Assembly (NCBI RefSeq): GCF_963675815.1
Contig: NZ_OY776574.1
Coordinates: forward strand, 1,296,001-1,360,000
DNA: 64,000 bases
Source of the DNA: an uncultured Desulfuromusa sp.
GTDB lineage: Bacteria > Desulfobacterota > Desulfuromonadia > Desulfuromonadales > Geopsychrobacteraceae
Direction of reading: 5' to 3'
Shown: positions 50,129-60,333 of the stretch, one piece after another
How positions within the stretch are numbered: position 1 is the stretch's first letter
Layout of the letters: every line of letters starts with the position of its first letter
Notes under the pieces: model-generated
The model's database searches: none
The model's input: the letters and a program-made list of their open reading frames with translations, nothing else
Told to the model about the DNA's origin: nothing
Program-made: the position numbers and the translations under genes

Positions 50129-51607
50129 TTAATAGTCGAAAGGCTCCAGTCGGACCTGAGGAAGTAAACTTTCATTTCCGGTCAGATATTCATCGACACA
50201 TCTGGCGATCTCACGACCCTCACTGATGGCCCAGACCACCAGGCTTTGACCACGGCGACAGTCTCCGGCAGCAAAAACTCCGTTGACGGAACTCATCCTG
50301 GTCTTAGGATTGGTGACGATGTTGGAACGCTGATCGGTTTCGCAACCGACTTGTTTTATAAGTCCTGAACGAGGTCCGAGAAAGCCCATGGCCAGAAGGA
50401 CCAGATCACATTTCCAGATCTGCTCACTTCCCGGGATTTTTTCTGGACGGCCGTTTTCCCACTTGACCTTGACGGTTTCCAGGCCAGTCACGTTTTTGTC
50501 TCGGCCTATGAAGCGGGTCGTCATGATCTCGTAGTAGACATCACCGCCCAAAACGTGCATTTCTTCTACCGAGGTACTGACGCGCATTATGCGTGACCAC
50601 TGGGGCCAGGGGTTGTTGGGACTGCGTTCAGCTGGAGGATGTTCCAGCAGCTCAAAGTTGAAGACACTGGTTGCGCCCTGGCGCATTGATGTCCCGATGC
50701 AATCTGAACCGGTATCCCCACCACCGATGACAATGACTTTTTTCCCTTTAGCGTTGACAAGTCTCTGTCTGGGGTGCAGTGCTGCAACGTTGTTGTCTCC
50801 CCAGCAAGCCCGATTCTGCTGCGGTAGAAACTCCATTGCGAAGTGAATACCTTTCAATTCCCGCCCTTCAACAGGAAGGTCTCTTGGTTCTTCTGCACCA
50901 GTGGCAAGCACGACAGCATCAAATGAGCTTTTGATTTCGTCAAAAGTGACATCTTTGCCGACTTCACAGGAATAGCGGAATTCAATCCCTTCTGCTACAA
51001 GCAGATCAATACGACGCTGGACCCTCTGTTTCCATAATTTATAGTGAGGGATGCCATACATCAGCAGACCGCCGGCGCGGTCGGATTTTTCCACCACGGT
51101 TACGTTGTGTCCAGCACGATTGAGCTGTTGGGCACAGGCCAGACCGGCAGGGCCACCGCCGATGATAGCGACGCTCTTTCCGGTCCGATGAGTTGGGGGG
51201 TGAGGACGAATCCATCCTTCCTCAAAACCCTTATCGACAATGGATACTTCGTGAAGTTTTATTGTCACAGGTGGTTCATTAATTCCGAGAACACAGGAGG
51301 TTTCGCATGGTGCCGGACAGACTCGGCCGGTAAATTCCGGAAAGTTATTGGTGGCATGCAAGGCAGTCAAAGCTTGTTTCCATTGACCGCGATAGACCAG
51401 GTCGTTCCACTCAGGAATGAGATTCCCCAACGGGCAGCCGGTCATGCAGAAAGGGACACCACAATCCATGCAGCGGGCTGCTTGCGTTTTAACCTTTTCC
51501 TCGCTGGGGTAATTATAGTGCTCGTCAAAATTTTGCAGCCGTGAGTGGACCGGTTGTAGTGTCTTATCACGACGGCCATGCTTTATAAATCCACGTGGAT
51601 CACCCAT
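50129..51607 (-). CDS. gltD: Glutamate synthase small subunit
   Basis: A 492-residue FAD/NAD(P)H oxidoreductase with an N-terminal Cys cluster for [4Fe-4S] centres (CMDCGVPFCMTGCPLGN and CPAPCETSCVLG). It has the FAD loop IIGGGPAGLACAQQL and the NAD(P)H loop VIGGGDTGSDC. It feeds electrons from NAD(P)H to GltB. Its start overlaps the gltB stop by 8 bases. Complete and unremarkable. Confidence 0.96.
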   Translation of the reverse strand: MGDPRGFIKHGRRDKTLQPVHSRLQNFDEHYNYPSEEKVKTQAARCMDCGVPFCMTGCPLGNLIPEWNDLVYRGQWKQALTALHATNNFPEFTGRVCPAPCETSCVLGINEPPVTIKLHEVSIVDKGFEEGWIRPHPPTHRTGKSVAIIGGGPAGLACAQQLNRAGHNVTVVEKSDRAGGLLMYGIPHYKLWKQRVQRRIDLLVAEGIEFRYSCEVGKDVTFDEIKSSFDAVVLATGAEEPRDLPVEGRELKGIHFAMEFLPQQNRACWGDNNVAALHPRQRLVNAKGKKVIVIGGGDTGSDCIGTSMRQGATSVFNFELLEHPPAERSPNNPWPQWSRIMRVSTSVEEMHVLGGDVYYEIMTTRFIGRDKNVTGLETVKVKWENGRPEKIPGSEQIWKCDLVLLAMGFLGPRSGLIKQVGCETDQRSNIVTNPKTRMSSVNGVFAAGDCRRGQSLVVWAISEGREIARCVDEYLTGNESLLPQVRLEPFDY

Positions 51608-54600
51608 GGATGGACTCCTTCTCTTTTTCAGCCTGGGCGGCCTTTTCGGTCAGCGCCCGACGGTATTCGCGGGGGAAAACCCGGACAAAGCGGGGGAGAT
51701 AGTCATCCCAGTTTGCAAGAATATCAGCCGCTCGCGGTGAACCAGTCAGGCTGTGATGTTTACTGATGGTCTGCCGCAACCATTCGGCATCATCATCTTC
51801 AATTCCCATCAGTTCCAGATCAATCATTGCTGGATTACAGCGACGGCGGAAGCGGTTATCATCATCCAGAACGTAAGCGAAACCACCTGACATCCCTGCT
51901 GCAAAATTGCGGCCGGTGCGGCCCAGACAGATAACGCGACCTCCGGTCATGTATTCGCAACCGTGGTCACCGGTTCCTTCAACAACTGCAGTAGCACCGG
52001 AGTTACGAACACAAAAACGTTCGCCGGCTTTCCCGGCAAAGTATGCTTCACCACCGGTCGCACCATACAGGACGGTATTGCCGATAATTGAATTTTCCTG
52101 CCAGACAAAGGATGCTTTTGGGTCAGGACGGATGCTGATTTGTCCACCGGCCATCCCTTTTCCGACGTAGTCATTCGCTTCGCCGATAAGTCGCAGGTCG
52201 ATACCGGGAGCGAGGAATGCTCCAAAACTCTGCCCGGCAATTCCGGTCAGATGAATATTGATGGTCCCTTCAGGCAAGCCTTGGCGGCCATGTAACATTG
52301 CGATCTGACCTGAGAGCATGGTTGCGAAAGTACGGTCGGAGTTGCGAATGGACAGCTTGATATCCACCGCTTCCTGCCGCTCAAGAGCGGGCTTTGCCAG
52401 TTCGATAAGTTGATTGTCCAGTTGCTTTTCCAGCCCATGTTCCTGGCCTTGCAGGCGACGGGTGGAAACATCTTTATCAACGTCTGGTTTTGTCAGGATG
52501 CGGGAATAGTCGAGGCCCTGATTCTTCCAATGTTTAATGGCAGCATCCATTTCCAGATACTGGGTTTGACCAATCAGGTCATCGAGACTTTTTACGCCCA
52601 GCTCTGCAAGAAGTTCGCGAACCTCTTCAGCGAGAAAGGTGAAATAGTTGATGACATGTTCGGGTTTACCGTTGAACTTGGCACGCATCGCTTTGTCCTG
52701 GGTGGCGACACCGACAGGGCAGGTGTTGAGGTGACATTTGCGCATCATCACACAGCCAATGGTCACCAGTGCGACGGTCGCGAAAGCATATTCCTCAGCT
52801 CCGAGCAGGGCAGCGATAACCACATCACGCCCGGTGCGCAGCTGTCCGTCAGTCTGGACGATAATCCGGCCACGCAAGTCGTTGAGAACCAATGTCTGTT
52901 GCGTTTCCGCCAAGCCGATTTCCCATGGAATTCCGGCGTGTTTAATTGAAGATGTTGGTGAAGCTCCGGTTCCACCGTCATAACCGGCGATGATAACACG
53001 TTCCGCGTGACCTTTACTGACCCCGGCGGCAACGGTGCCGACGCCGACTTCACTCACCAGCTTTACGGTAATATCAGCTTTTGGGTTACAGTTTTTCAGA
53101 TCGAAAATCAGTTGGGCCAAATCTTCGATCGAATAGATATCATGATGCGGCGGTGGTGAAATTAACGTCACACCCGGAACACTGTAGCGGAGTTCGCCAA
53201 TGTAATCGCTGACCTTGTGTCCCGGAAGCTGTCCCCCTTCGCCGGGCTTGGCTCCCTGAGCTATTTTGATCTGTAACTCGTCAGCATTGACCAGATAATG
53301 CGGGGTGACCCCAAAACGTCCCGAAGCCACCTGTTTGATTGCGCTACGGCGCAGGTCACCGTTGGCATCCGGGGTAAAACGGCGCGGATCTTCTCCTCCC
53401 TCGCCGGTGTTGGACTTGCCACCGAGCTGGTTCATGGCAATAGCCAGTGTTTCGTGGGCTTCAGGAGAAATGGAACCAAGGCTCATCGCCCCGGTACAGA
53501 AGCGTTTGACGATATCACTAACGGGTTCAACGTCCTCAAGGGGAATCGGTTGATTTTGCGGTTTGAATTTGAACAGACCGCGCAAGGTACAGAGACGTTC
53601 ACTTTGATTATCGACCTGTGCTGAAAACCGTTTGTAATCTTCGCGGCTGCCGGCACGCACGGCATGCTGTAGCAGGGCGATGACTTCCGGGTTCATCAGG
53701 TGGGCTTCTCCTTCTCGCCGCCAGGAGTACTCGGACCCACGATCAAGGTTACGGTGACGATCAATCTGTTCGGCATAAGCGAGACGGTGCCGCATCAGAC
53801 TTTCGGTTGCAACCTCAAGCAGGCTTGCACCACCGATACGGCTGGCGGTCCCGGGGAAGTATTTGGCCGTGAACTCCTGATTGAGGCCGACAATTTCGAA
53901 AATCTGGGCACTGCAGTAGCTTTGCAAAGTGCTGATTCCCATTTTGGAAAAGACTTTTAGAAGCCCCTTACCGATCGCCTTGATATAGTTTTTACTGTAA
54001 TGGTGAAGGATGTCGGTTTCTTCGTCAGCTTGATCATTACCGTCCTGACCGGGGAGCATTCCTTGACTTACCATGTCCTGCAAAGTCTCAAAAGCAAGAT
54101 ATGGATTGATCGCGGTTGCTCCGTAACCAAGCAACAGGGCAAAGTGGTGGACATCGCGCGCCTCACCGGTTTCAATCACCAGGGAGCACTGACTTCGTTT
54201 GGAGGCCCGGATCAGGTGATGATGGATTCCGGACAATGCCAACAGAGCTGGAATGGGAGCTTTGTCAGCACAGACACCACGGTCGGATAGCACCAGAATC
54301 GTGCGACCGGCATCGACAGCTTCTTCCGCCTCGGCAAATAGAGCTTCCAGACGCTTTTCCAACGCTTCAGGTCCTTGCGTTGCATCAAAAAGGGTGCTCA
54401 GCGTGGTGCCGCGGAAGTTTTGAATATCACTATGGCGGAGCTGCTCTAATACGTCATTGGTGACGATAGGATGATCCAGTTCCAGCATCTCGCAATGTTC
54501 CGGTCCGGGCATCAGAATATTCCGTGCCGGTCCCAGATACTGGGTCAGGCTCATAACGATCTCTTCACGCAGAGGGTCAATCGGTGGATTGGTGATCTGG

Positions 54601-56165
54601 GCGAAAAGTTGCTTGAAGTACCAGTAGAGTAACTTACTGTGTTTTGACAGGACCGCAACCGGAGTATCGGTGCCCATAGAACCGACAGGTTCCTGACCAT
54701 TGATGGCCATTGGCGCCATAACGACACGCATTTCTTCCAGGGTATAACCAAAGCTGCCCTGGGTGCGACGTAACTCACTGAGGCTGGGGACACGTTTGGT
54801 TGCTGGTGCAGGGAGGTCATCAAGTCTGATCAGATGCTCGCGTACCCACGAAGCATAAGGCTGCTCTGCGGCGAGATCCCCTTTGATTTCGTGATCTTCT
54901 TTGAATTCGCCGGTGATAACATCGACCAGAATCATCTTGCCGGGAGCTAACCGCTCTTTCCGCAGAATATTCTCCGGTGGGATATCCAGAACCCCGGCTT
55001 CCGAGGCATAAATGATCTCATCATCACTGGTGACCCAGTAGCGGGCCGGGCGTAAGCCGTTGCGATCGAGAATTGCAACGACCTGTTGACCATCACAGGC
55101 GACAATATTTGCCGGGCCGTCCCAGGGTTCCATCATCGTCGCATGATATTCGAAAAACCCTTTCACCTCTGGCCGCAGGTGGGCTTTAGACACCCAGGCT
55201 TCAGGAACCAGCATCGCCAGCGAATGGGCCAAACTGCGGCCAGTGACTACCAGCAATTCAAGGGCATTATCAAGACAGGCGGTATCAGAGCTGCCTTCAA
55301 TGATGACCGGGTCGAGGTCGCCGACGCCATCAGCAAGATCAAGATGAGCGAACAGCGCCGTCCGTGCGCGCATACGGTTAATATTGCCGCGCAGAGTATT
55401 GATTTCACCATTGTGAGCTATGTAGCGAAATGGCTGTGCCAGGTCCCATGTTGGAAACGTGTTGGTGCTGTAGCGTTGATGAACAAAAGCGATGGCACTG
55501 ACGAGACGCTCATCATCCAGTTCAGGATAAAAAGTATTCAACTGTTCGGAGAGCAGCATCCCTTTGTAAAGGATAGTGCGACTTGAAAGAGAACAGACGT
55601 AGAACATTTCATCGCCGGAAAGCTTGTCGTTGCGAATCTGATTTTCTGCCCGTTTGCGGGCCAGGTAGAGCATCAGTTCAAAGCGTGAGGGCTCCACTTC
55701 ACCGCGACCGACGAAAATCTGCAAGACCCGGGGTTCTACAGAACGCGCATTGCGACCGATGCCGCTGCTATCGGTCTGAATTTCGCGCCAGCCAAGAACG
55801 TTGCAGCCAACACGGATGAGCTCCTGATCCAGAATCGCCATGCAAGCTTCACGACGACTTTGATCCGTGGGCAGGAAGACCATACCGGCACTGTAATCAC
55901 CTCCGGCAGGCAACTCAAAATCACAGACCTCCTGATAGTACGTGTCCGGTATCTGGATCATCAGTCCGGCGCCGTCACCATCTAGTGGATCCGCTCCAAC
56001 AGCACCTCGATGAGTGAGATTGTAGAGAATTTCGATGCCACGTTTGACGATACTATGGCTTTTTTTACCCTTGATGTTGGCGATAAAACCGACACCGCAG
56101 TTGTCATGCTCGTTAGCTGGATCGTATAGGCCCTGTGCGGGTGGCATACCGATATGATTTGTCAT
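51600..56165 (-). CDS. gltB: Glutamate synthase large subunit
   Basis: The enzyme has 1521 residues from the ATG at 56165, which follows AGGA and gives MTNHIGMPPAQGLYDPANEHDNCGVGF. The Cys of CGVGF is the catalytic N-terminal nucleophile after propeptide removal. The glutamine amidotransferase domain is followed by the central and FMN domains (EGGEDPRRF, GGTGASPTSSIKHAGIPWE), then the [3Fe-4S] Cys cluster (CVMMRKCHLNTCPVGVATQ) and the GXGXG beta-helix domain. It makes glutamate from glutamine and 2-oxoglutarate. A longer frame to 56258 exists but lacks support. Confidence 0.96.
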   Translation of the reverse strand: MTNHIGMPPAQGLYDPANEHDNCGVGFIANIKGKKSHSIVKRGIEILYNLTHRGAVGADPLDGDGAGLMIQIPDTYYQEVCDFELPAGGDYSAGMVFLPTDQSRREACMAILDQELIRVGCNVLGWREIQTDSSGIGRNARSVEPRVLQIFVGRGEVEPSRFELMLYLARKRAENQIRNDKLSGDEMFYVCSLSSRTILYKGMLLSEQLNTFYPELDDERLVSAIAFVHQRYSTNTFPTWDLAQPFRYIAHNGEINTLRGNINRMRARTALFAHLDLADGVGDLDPVIIEGSSDTACLDNALELLVVTGRSLAHSLAMLVPEAWVSKAHLRPEVKGFFEYHATMMEPWDGPANIVACDGQQVVAILDRNGLRPARYWVTSDDEIIYASEAGVLDIPPENILRKERLAPGKMILVDVITGEFKEDHEIKGDLAAEQPYASWVREHLIRLDDLPAPATKRVPSLSELRRTQGSFGYTLEEMRVVMAPMAINGQEPVGSMGTDTPVAVLSKHSKLLYWYFKQLFAQITNPPIDPLREEIVMSLTQYLGPARNILMPGPEHCEMLELDHPIVTNDVLEQLRHSDIQNFRGTTLSTLFDATQGPEALEKRLEALFAEAEEAVDAGRTILVLSDRGVCADKAPIPALLALSGIHHHLIRASKRSQCSLVIETGEARDVHHFALLLGYGATAINPYLAFETLQDMVSQGMLPGQDGNDQADEETDILHHYSKNYIKAIGKGLLKVFSKMGISTLQSYCSAQIFEIVGLNQEFTAKYFPGTASRIGGASLLEVATESLMRHRLAYAEQIDRHRNLDRGSEYSWRREGEAHLMNPEVIALLQHAVRAGSREDYKRFSAQVDNQSERLCTLRGLFKFKPQNQPIPLEDVEPVSDIVKRFCTGAMSLGSISPEAHETLAIAMNQLGGKSNTGEGGEDPRRFTPDANGDLRRSAIKQVASGRFGVTPHYLVNADELQIKIAQGAKPGEGGQLPGHKVSDYIGELRYSVPGVTLISPPPHHDIYSIEDLAQLIFDLKNCNPKADITVKLVSEVGVGTVAAGVSKGHAERVIIAGYDGGTGASPTSSIKHAGIPWEIGLAETQQTLVLNDLRGRIIVQTDGQLRTGRDVVIAALLGAEEYAFATVALVTIGCVMMRKCHLNTCPVGVATQDKAMRAKFNGKPEHVINYFTFLAEEVRELLAELGVKSLDDLIGQTQYLEMDAAIKHWKNQGLDYSRILTKPDVDKDVSTRRLQGQEHGLEKQLDNQLIELAKPALERQEAVDIKLSIRNSDRTFATMLSGQIAMLHGRQGLPEGTINIHLTGIAGQSFGAFLAPGIDLRLIGEANDYVGKGMAGGQISIRPDPKASFVWQENSIIGNTVLYGATGGEAYFAGKAGERFCVRNSGATAVVEGTGDHGCEYMTGGRVICLGRTGRNFAAGMSGGFAYVLDDDNRFRRRCNPAMIDLELMGIEDDDAEWLRQTISKHHSLTGSPRAADILANWDDYLPRFVRVFPREYRRALTEKAAQAEKEKESIHG

Positions 56166-56394
56166 AGTTGGTCCTAAATTCATTGAGGAATCTGGGGCAG
56201 AGGATGTTGCGGTAACCACTGCCGGGTAAGCTTTGACGAAACGGGATGGCCGATTCATTCAAACGTCTACAGCGTGCGGCCGTGGTCGTTAATCACGTCC
56301 AGGCCTGAGATTTCAAGCAGTTTTCAGGGAGTCTTTGTCAGACTGAGCTGTGAATATGAGAGAAATGCTACATAAATCACAAAGTTAGCCAGTT

Positions 56395-56423
56395 ATATTA
56401 TCACTTATCTGATATTGAGCCAA
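56395..56423 (-). promoter_or_regulatory. Candidate promoter for gltBD
   Basis: On the minus strand TTGGCT (56418-56423), a 17-nt spacer, then TAATAT (56395-56400). It would give a leader of about 220 nt before gltB. Confidence 0.4.
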
Positions 56424-56494
56424 TAAAAAATTTCAGATTGGCTGTCTACACTTTATAAAATTGTTGTCAATGGATGGGGTTTTCTAGAGATAAG

Positions 56495-56700
56495 GTCGCG
56501 GGGTTACGGCCCCGCTCGCCGTCTTACTTTCTTGTGATGTGACAAGAAAGTAAGCAAAGAAACACACCCGAACTCCTTGCCCTTCAAATTCCCTCCGTTT
56601 CACAGCTGCTTTGAGGATCGGCAAAAACTCGGGCTGAAGTCCGCAAACATTTGCCGCTCTGATTCTCAAATAAGCTGTTCTCCTCCGGCAGCGTTACACA
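56495..56700. repeat. Probable dispersed intergenic repeat element
   Basis: The segment contains two strong inverted repeats: GCGGGG/CCCCGC at about 56498-56515, and TTACTTTCTTGT with ACAAGAAAGTAA at 56524-56553 (perfect 12-bp arms, 6-nt loop). It continues as AAGCAAAGAAACACACCC. I recognise this sequence style from multicopy palindromic elements in proteobacterial genomes. Copy number cannot be tested here. Confidence 0.45.
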
Positions 56701-56733
56701 GGAAGTCGTTGTTCAAAAACCAAGACAAGACGT

Positions 56734-57837
56734 TCATTTTTCCGGGTTAAAATTTACCTGCCAGGAAATCTCAGCCGCCAGCAATGGTCGGGGGGTTATC
56801 TGTAATGGAATTTGGAGGATTTGGGTTTCTGGGGGTGGGTTCAATTCACTGTAGAGTTCGCTGCTGCGGCGACTGTAACTGCGAGACAGATGCATCGGTA
56901 AGAAATATGCAGGACACAGTTCTTCCAGCAGGAGATTGATGTCTTCGGAGCACAGGTGATTTGAGGCGTGCGCACGGACTTTATCTGCTGTTAAAAAAGT
57001 GCATTCACAGAACAACAGGTCGACTCCCGCCATAAATTGGAAGATGGTCTTTCGGTTTTCCTGACTGAAGTTAATATCACTGATATAGCCGATGGATCTT
57101 TGTGGTCGGGAAATCATCAGCTGTGCAAACAGTTCGGCAACATCCTCAACCATAAGGGGGCTTGCGCATCCATTCTGCAGGGTTAAAACTTCCAGTGGTG
57201 TTGAGTCGACTTTTCCGGCGAGATAGCGTTTTTTCAGTTCTCCCAGCCAGGGGCCCGGAACCAAATCCAGAGATTCAAGCTTTTGTCGATCAATGGCATA
57301 GGCAGGACTTTCGTTGATACGAAAAATCAAACTATCTATCTGATGGTCACAGGTTTCCGCTTGGACTTGAAGGTAGGGAGTTTGATAAATAACCCGATTA
57401 TTCCTGCTGATGACCTCACCGGTCTGGCGATGAAACCCTTGTGGGCCGGGGAAAACGCTACTTTCTATGGTGTCCCGGTGAACTTCATGGACCTGAAAAC
57501 TGCACCAGTAGTCCTCGGTCAGATTCCAATCATATCCGGATAGTTTATGCTCCATTCGTTCCGCAATCCCCGGTGGGCCAAAAATATGGACGGTTCGGGC
57601 TGAAGCAATCAGTTGACGAATCACGCTGTCAATGCCCATCCAATGATCCATATGGGCATGACTGATAAAAATGGCATCAAGGTGGGTGAATGTGCGTTTG
57701 GCGAGATGATGAACCTGACCGCAGTCAAATAACAGGTGACGCCCATCGGGACGGGAGCGGATCAGCAGGAGTGGGTCATCAATCAATCCTGCGAAAAAGG
57801 TGGGGATGAGGTTACGAAAAGGAAATTTTGGTTTCAT
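56734..57837 (-). CDS. MBL-fold metallo-hydrolase (RNase Z-like)
   Basis: A 367-residue protein with the metal-binding HAHMDHWMG (HxHxDH) near residue 59, a preceding HLLFDCGQVHHLAKRTFTHLDAIFISHAH core, and a C-terminal FLPMHLSRSYS that supplies the last ligands. CECTFL carries the Asp-like position as Glu. The arrangement resembles RNase Z/ElaC-like hydrolases, but it lacks clear exosite features, so the substrate is unknown. The first codons fall in a repeated sequence (see 57832). Confidence 0.75.
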   Translation of the reverse strand: MKPKFPFRNLIPTFFAGLIDDPLLLIRSRPDGRHLLFDCGQVHHLAKRTFTHLDAIFISHAHMDHWMGIDSVIRQLIASARTVHIFGPPGIAERMEHKLSGYDWNLTEDYWCSFQVHEVHRDTIESSVFPGPQGFHRQTGEVISRNNRVIYQTPYLQVQAETCDHQIDSLIFRINESPAYAIDRQKLESLDLVPGPWLGELKKRYLAGKVDSTPLEVLTLQNGCASPLMVEDVAELFAQLMISRPQRSIGYISDINFSQENRKTIFQFMAGVDLLFCECTFLTADKVRAHASNHLCSEDINLLLEELCPAYFLPMHLSRSYSRRSSELYSELNPPPETQILQIPLQITPRPLLAAEISWQVNFNPEK

Positions 57838-57886
57838 GGTGACCCGTTACTTAGAAAATCACAAAATTTTGAAAAAATAGGGGCAG
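57832..57886. repeat. Direct repeat copy R1
   Basis: About 50 of 55 bases match 60758-60812 (CATGGTGACCCGTTACTTAG here, CATAATGACCCGTTACTCAG there, both running into GAAAAAATAGGGGCAG). It starts at the first codon of the MBL gene. Confidence 0.7.
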
Positions 57887-57979
57887 AGCCATCTTTTTCC
57901 ATGGCCACGCTGGATGACGTGGTGTAAATCTGTCCGCTTTTCCTTGTAGATTTGCATCTTTGGTATTTCCCTGCAATGC

Positions 57980-58837
57980 CTACTTTTCTGTAAAAGCGCG
58001 ATATAAATACTCGGCGAGAGAATCGGCCGCCGCGTTATTGCTGGATGGATTTCGATGTAAAGCAAGGTATGTCACGGGCAGGACCGGAAATCCCTCTGCC
58101 TCGCCAAGCTGTCGCAACCCTTCCTGTTGAACCCCGCCATTAGACACGGTAACAGCCAGTCCGGCCTTAACCGCGGACATCAGGCCAAGAGTGCTTTTCG
58201 AACTGAAAGCAATCCAGTAATCAATGGCCGCGTCCTTCAGAGCTTTGAGAGCCAAATCTTTGCAATAACAATCACCGACGGAAAGAGCCAGGGGAAGCGG
58301 CTTTTTCTCGTGCTGAAAATGTTGGTCCGATGTCACCCAGACGAGAGGGGGCCTTTTCAGCAGCTTCGCCTCTGGTTCCAGCACGCCCGAAGTCGCCAAG
58401 GCGATATCAAGCTGTTGTTTTTGAATCAGCACCCTGAGCTGCGTACTGAGATCACAGGTTATTTCCACGCGAACATTGGGGTGGTCGTTTGCAAATGAGG
58501 CAAGAATCTTCGGTAAAAACCTCTCAGCATATTCTTCAGGCACACCGATTCTGACCTTACCGAAAAGTCCCGGAGAAGCAAGCTTGGCCACGGCTTCTTC
58601 ATTGAGTTGCAGAATTTTGCGGGCATAACTCAGCAGCATTTCTCCAGCAGAAGTCAACGAGATGTCGCGCCGGTTTCGTTGCAACAGGGGGGAGCCGACC
58701 AGCTCTTCCAGCTTTTTAATCTGCATGCTGACGGCTGATTGAGTGCGATTGACGTCCTCGGCAGCCAAGCTGAATTTTCCGCGATTTACAATGGCGACAA
58801 ATGTCACCAATAACTCGGTCGGTAGGCATGGTCTCAT
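57980..58837 (-). CDS. LysR-family transcriptional regulator
   Basis: A 285-residue regulator with the N-terminal winged helix LLVTFVAIVNRGKFSLAAEDVNRTQSAVSMQIKKLEELVGSPLLQRNRRDISLTSAG and a C-terminal two-lobe effector domain (VRIGVPEEYAERFLPKIL). The ATG at 58837 follows TTGGAGAG. It is divergent from an MFS transporter gene and probably controls it. Effector unknown. Confidence 0.92.
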   Translation of the reverse strand: MRPCLPTELLVTFVAIVNRGKFSLAAEDVNRTQSAVSMQIKKLEELVGSPLLQRNRRDISLTSAGEMLLSYARKILQLNEEAVAKLASPGLFGKVRIGVPEEYAERFLPKILASFANDHPNVRVEITCDLSTQLRVLIQKQQLDIALATSGVLEPEAKLLKRPPLVWVTSDQHFQHEKKPLPLALSVGDCYCKDLALKALKDAAIDYWIAFSSKSTLGLMSAVKAGLAVTVSNGGVQQEGLRQLGEAEGFPVLPVTYLALHRNPSSNNAAADSLAEYLYRAFTEK

Positions 58838-58979
58838 CAGTCTCTCCAACTACCATAAGAAATTTTGAACTCAGAGGTCAATTTTATTCGTTTGATTCAT
58901 GGAAAAACTTATTCCATATTTCTCCGGAAATCAATCGTTCAATCGCCTTGCAATTGACAAACGACCGGAGCCCTCCCCA

Positions 58980-60152
58980 ATGACCAATTTGCATCGAAAA
59001 ACATCTCCGCCTGAGACGAACAAATTCCTGGTTCCGGCCGGTTTGATGATCGTTGCCGTCACATACGGGTTTGCCCGCTATGGATACGGGCTTTTCCTTC
59101 CCGAAATCCAGCAAGACCTGGCGCTTTCCGTCGAGATCATGGGCATGATTGCCGGGGCATCCTCTGCCGGGGCGATTGTCGCAACAATCGCTGGTGCCAA
59201 CCTTTCCGAGAAGTTCGGCTCGCGCTTACCGGTGTTGCTGGGTGGGTCAACCGCGTTTTTAGGAATGCTGGTCATGGCCATCAGCCACACACCGATTGTC
59301 CTCGCTGTCGGTGCCATTCTCGCCGGGACCAGTCCCGGTCTGGCTTATGCTCCACTTGCCGACGCCATCGCCGCGCTGATCGCTCCTCCAAAGCAAAACC
59401 GCGCATTTGCCATAATCAATTCCGGCACCAGTCTCGGCGTGATCATCTCAGGCCCCGCGGCACTGCTGGCCGGAGCAAACTGGCGTTTCGCCTGGCTGGG
59501 TTTTGCCTTTGCAGCGTTACTGGCCACGGCCTGGAACGCCTCTATCCTGCCGGGATGGGCAAAGCAAAATAAAAAGCAGACGGCCGGATGGAACATGAAG
59601 CTGCGCTTGCCGAGTCTGCACAGTGCGTCATTGTTATTCGGGCTGTCAACAGGCGTCTACTGGACCTTTGCCGTGGACCTGCTGGTTGATCAGGGTGGAC
59701 TGCCCGGCGATTGGTCCAGGCTCTTCTGGATCATTATCGGTGTCTGCGGGATTTCAGGAGGTTTTGCCGGGCACTTGATCACACGTATCGGATTGAGACC
59801 GGCGTTACGCTTTGCACAACTGATGATTTCAGCAGCGATCCTGCTTCCAGGAATTTTTCCAACCCTGCTGACGACATCGTTATTGTCTGCAATCACCTTC
59901 GGTGCCGCGTTCATTCTGGTTTCAGGCTTGCTGGGAATCTGGAGCATAAAGATTTATCATGACTGTCCGTCGGCAGGAATCAGCGTGCTGTTCTTCCTGG
60001 TGGCCATCGGCCAATTGCTGGGTCCGGTCATGGCTGGCTATGTTTCCGGCATGTTGTCCATGCCCTTTGCCTTTTTGGCAGCCGGGGTGCTCTCCCTGGC
60101 GGGAATGTTGTTTGCCCCGGCCGCAGATGCGGACTGTTCCCCAAACGCATAA
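58980..60152 (+). CDS. YbfB/YjiJ-family MFS transporter
   Basis: A 390-residue protein with about twelve membrane helices. The N-terminal FARYGYGLFLPEIQQDLALS is characteristic of the YbfB/YjiJ branch of the major facilitator superfamily. The cytoplasmic loop after helix 2 is NLSEKFGSRLPVLLGG. ATG 58980 follows GGAG; a frame reaching 58899 lacks a good start signal. Divergent from the LysR gene. Substrate unknown. GC content is higher than most of the window. Confidence 0.85.
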   Translation: MTNLHRKTSPPETNKFLVPAGLMIVAVTYGFARYGYGLFLPEIQQDLALSVEIMGMIAGASSAGAIVATIAGANLSEKFGSRLPVLLGGSTAFLGMLVMAISHTPIVLAVGAILAGTSPGLAYAPLADAIAALIAPPKQNRAFAIINSGTSLGVIISGPAALLAGANWRFAWLGFAFAALLATAWNASILPGWAKQNKKQTAGWNMKLRLPSLHSASLLFGLSTGVYWTFAVDLLVDQGGLPGDWSRLFWIIIGVCGISGGFAGHLITRIGLRPALRFAQLMISAAILLPGIFPTLLTTSLLSAITFGAAFILVSGLLGIWSIKIYHDCPSAGISVLFFLVAIGQLLGPVMAGYVSGMLSMPFAFLAAGVLSLAGMLFAPAADADCSPNA

Positions 60153-60236
60153 CAAGTCCATCTCGATATGTGACTGCTTGTCCCTGCGAATGTTTTATCC
60201 ACCGGTCTTTGTTTTTTTGGCAATTTTTTGGGCAAG

Positions 60237-60256
60237 AAAATAAATCTGTCCCCTTT
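60237..60256. repeat. AATAAATCTGTC dispersed repeat, copy 2
   Basis: AAAATAAATCTGTCCCCTTT. Related copies occur at 57925-57940 (TAAATCTGTCCGCTTT), 60727-60749 and, inverted, 61877-61900. Such motifs often border small IS- or REP-transposase-related elements. Confidence 0.55.
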
Positions 60257-60333
60257 CTTCTGGGGCTTAAAGGCGAAGCGCCCCACGTGTGTATGTCCTC
60301 GCCCGCCGACGGGCAGGCGACTAAATTGACTTG

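Larger units (their letters stand above)
56166..56733. other. Long intergenic region upstream of gltB
   Basis: A gap of 568 nt. The right half is a probable dispersed repeat (listed separately). The left half is AT-rich leader and promoter sequence for gltB. Short frames in it show no gene-like features. Confidence 0.5.

Noticed and set aside
51600..56258. Longer gltB start at 56258
   Set aside because: The extra 31 residues have no ribosome-binding site, while ATG 56165 follows AGGA and gives a normal short propeptide before the catalytic Cys.
56484..56669. Open frame of 61 codons on the minus strand upstream of gltB
   Set aside because: It lies within the palindromic repeat; such frames arise from the repeat itself.
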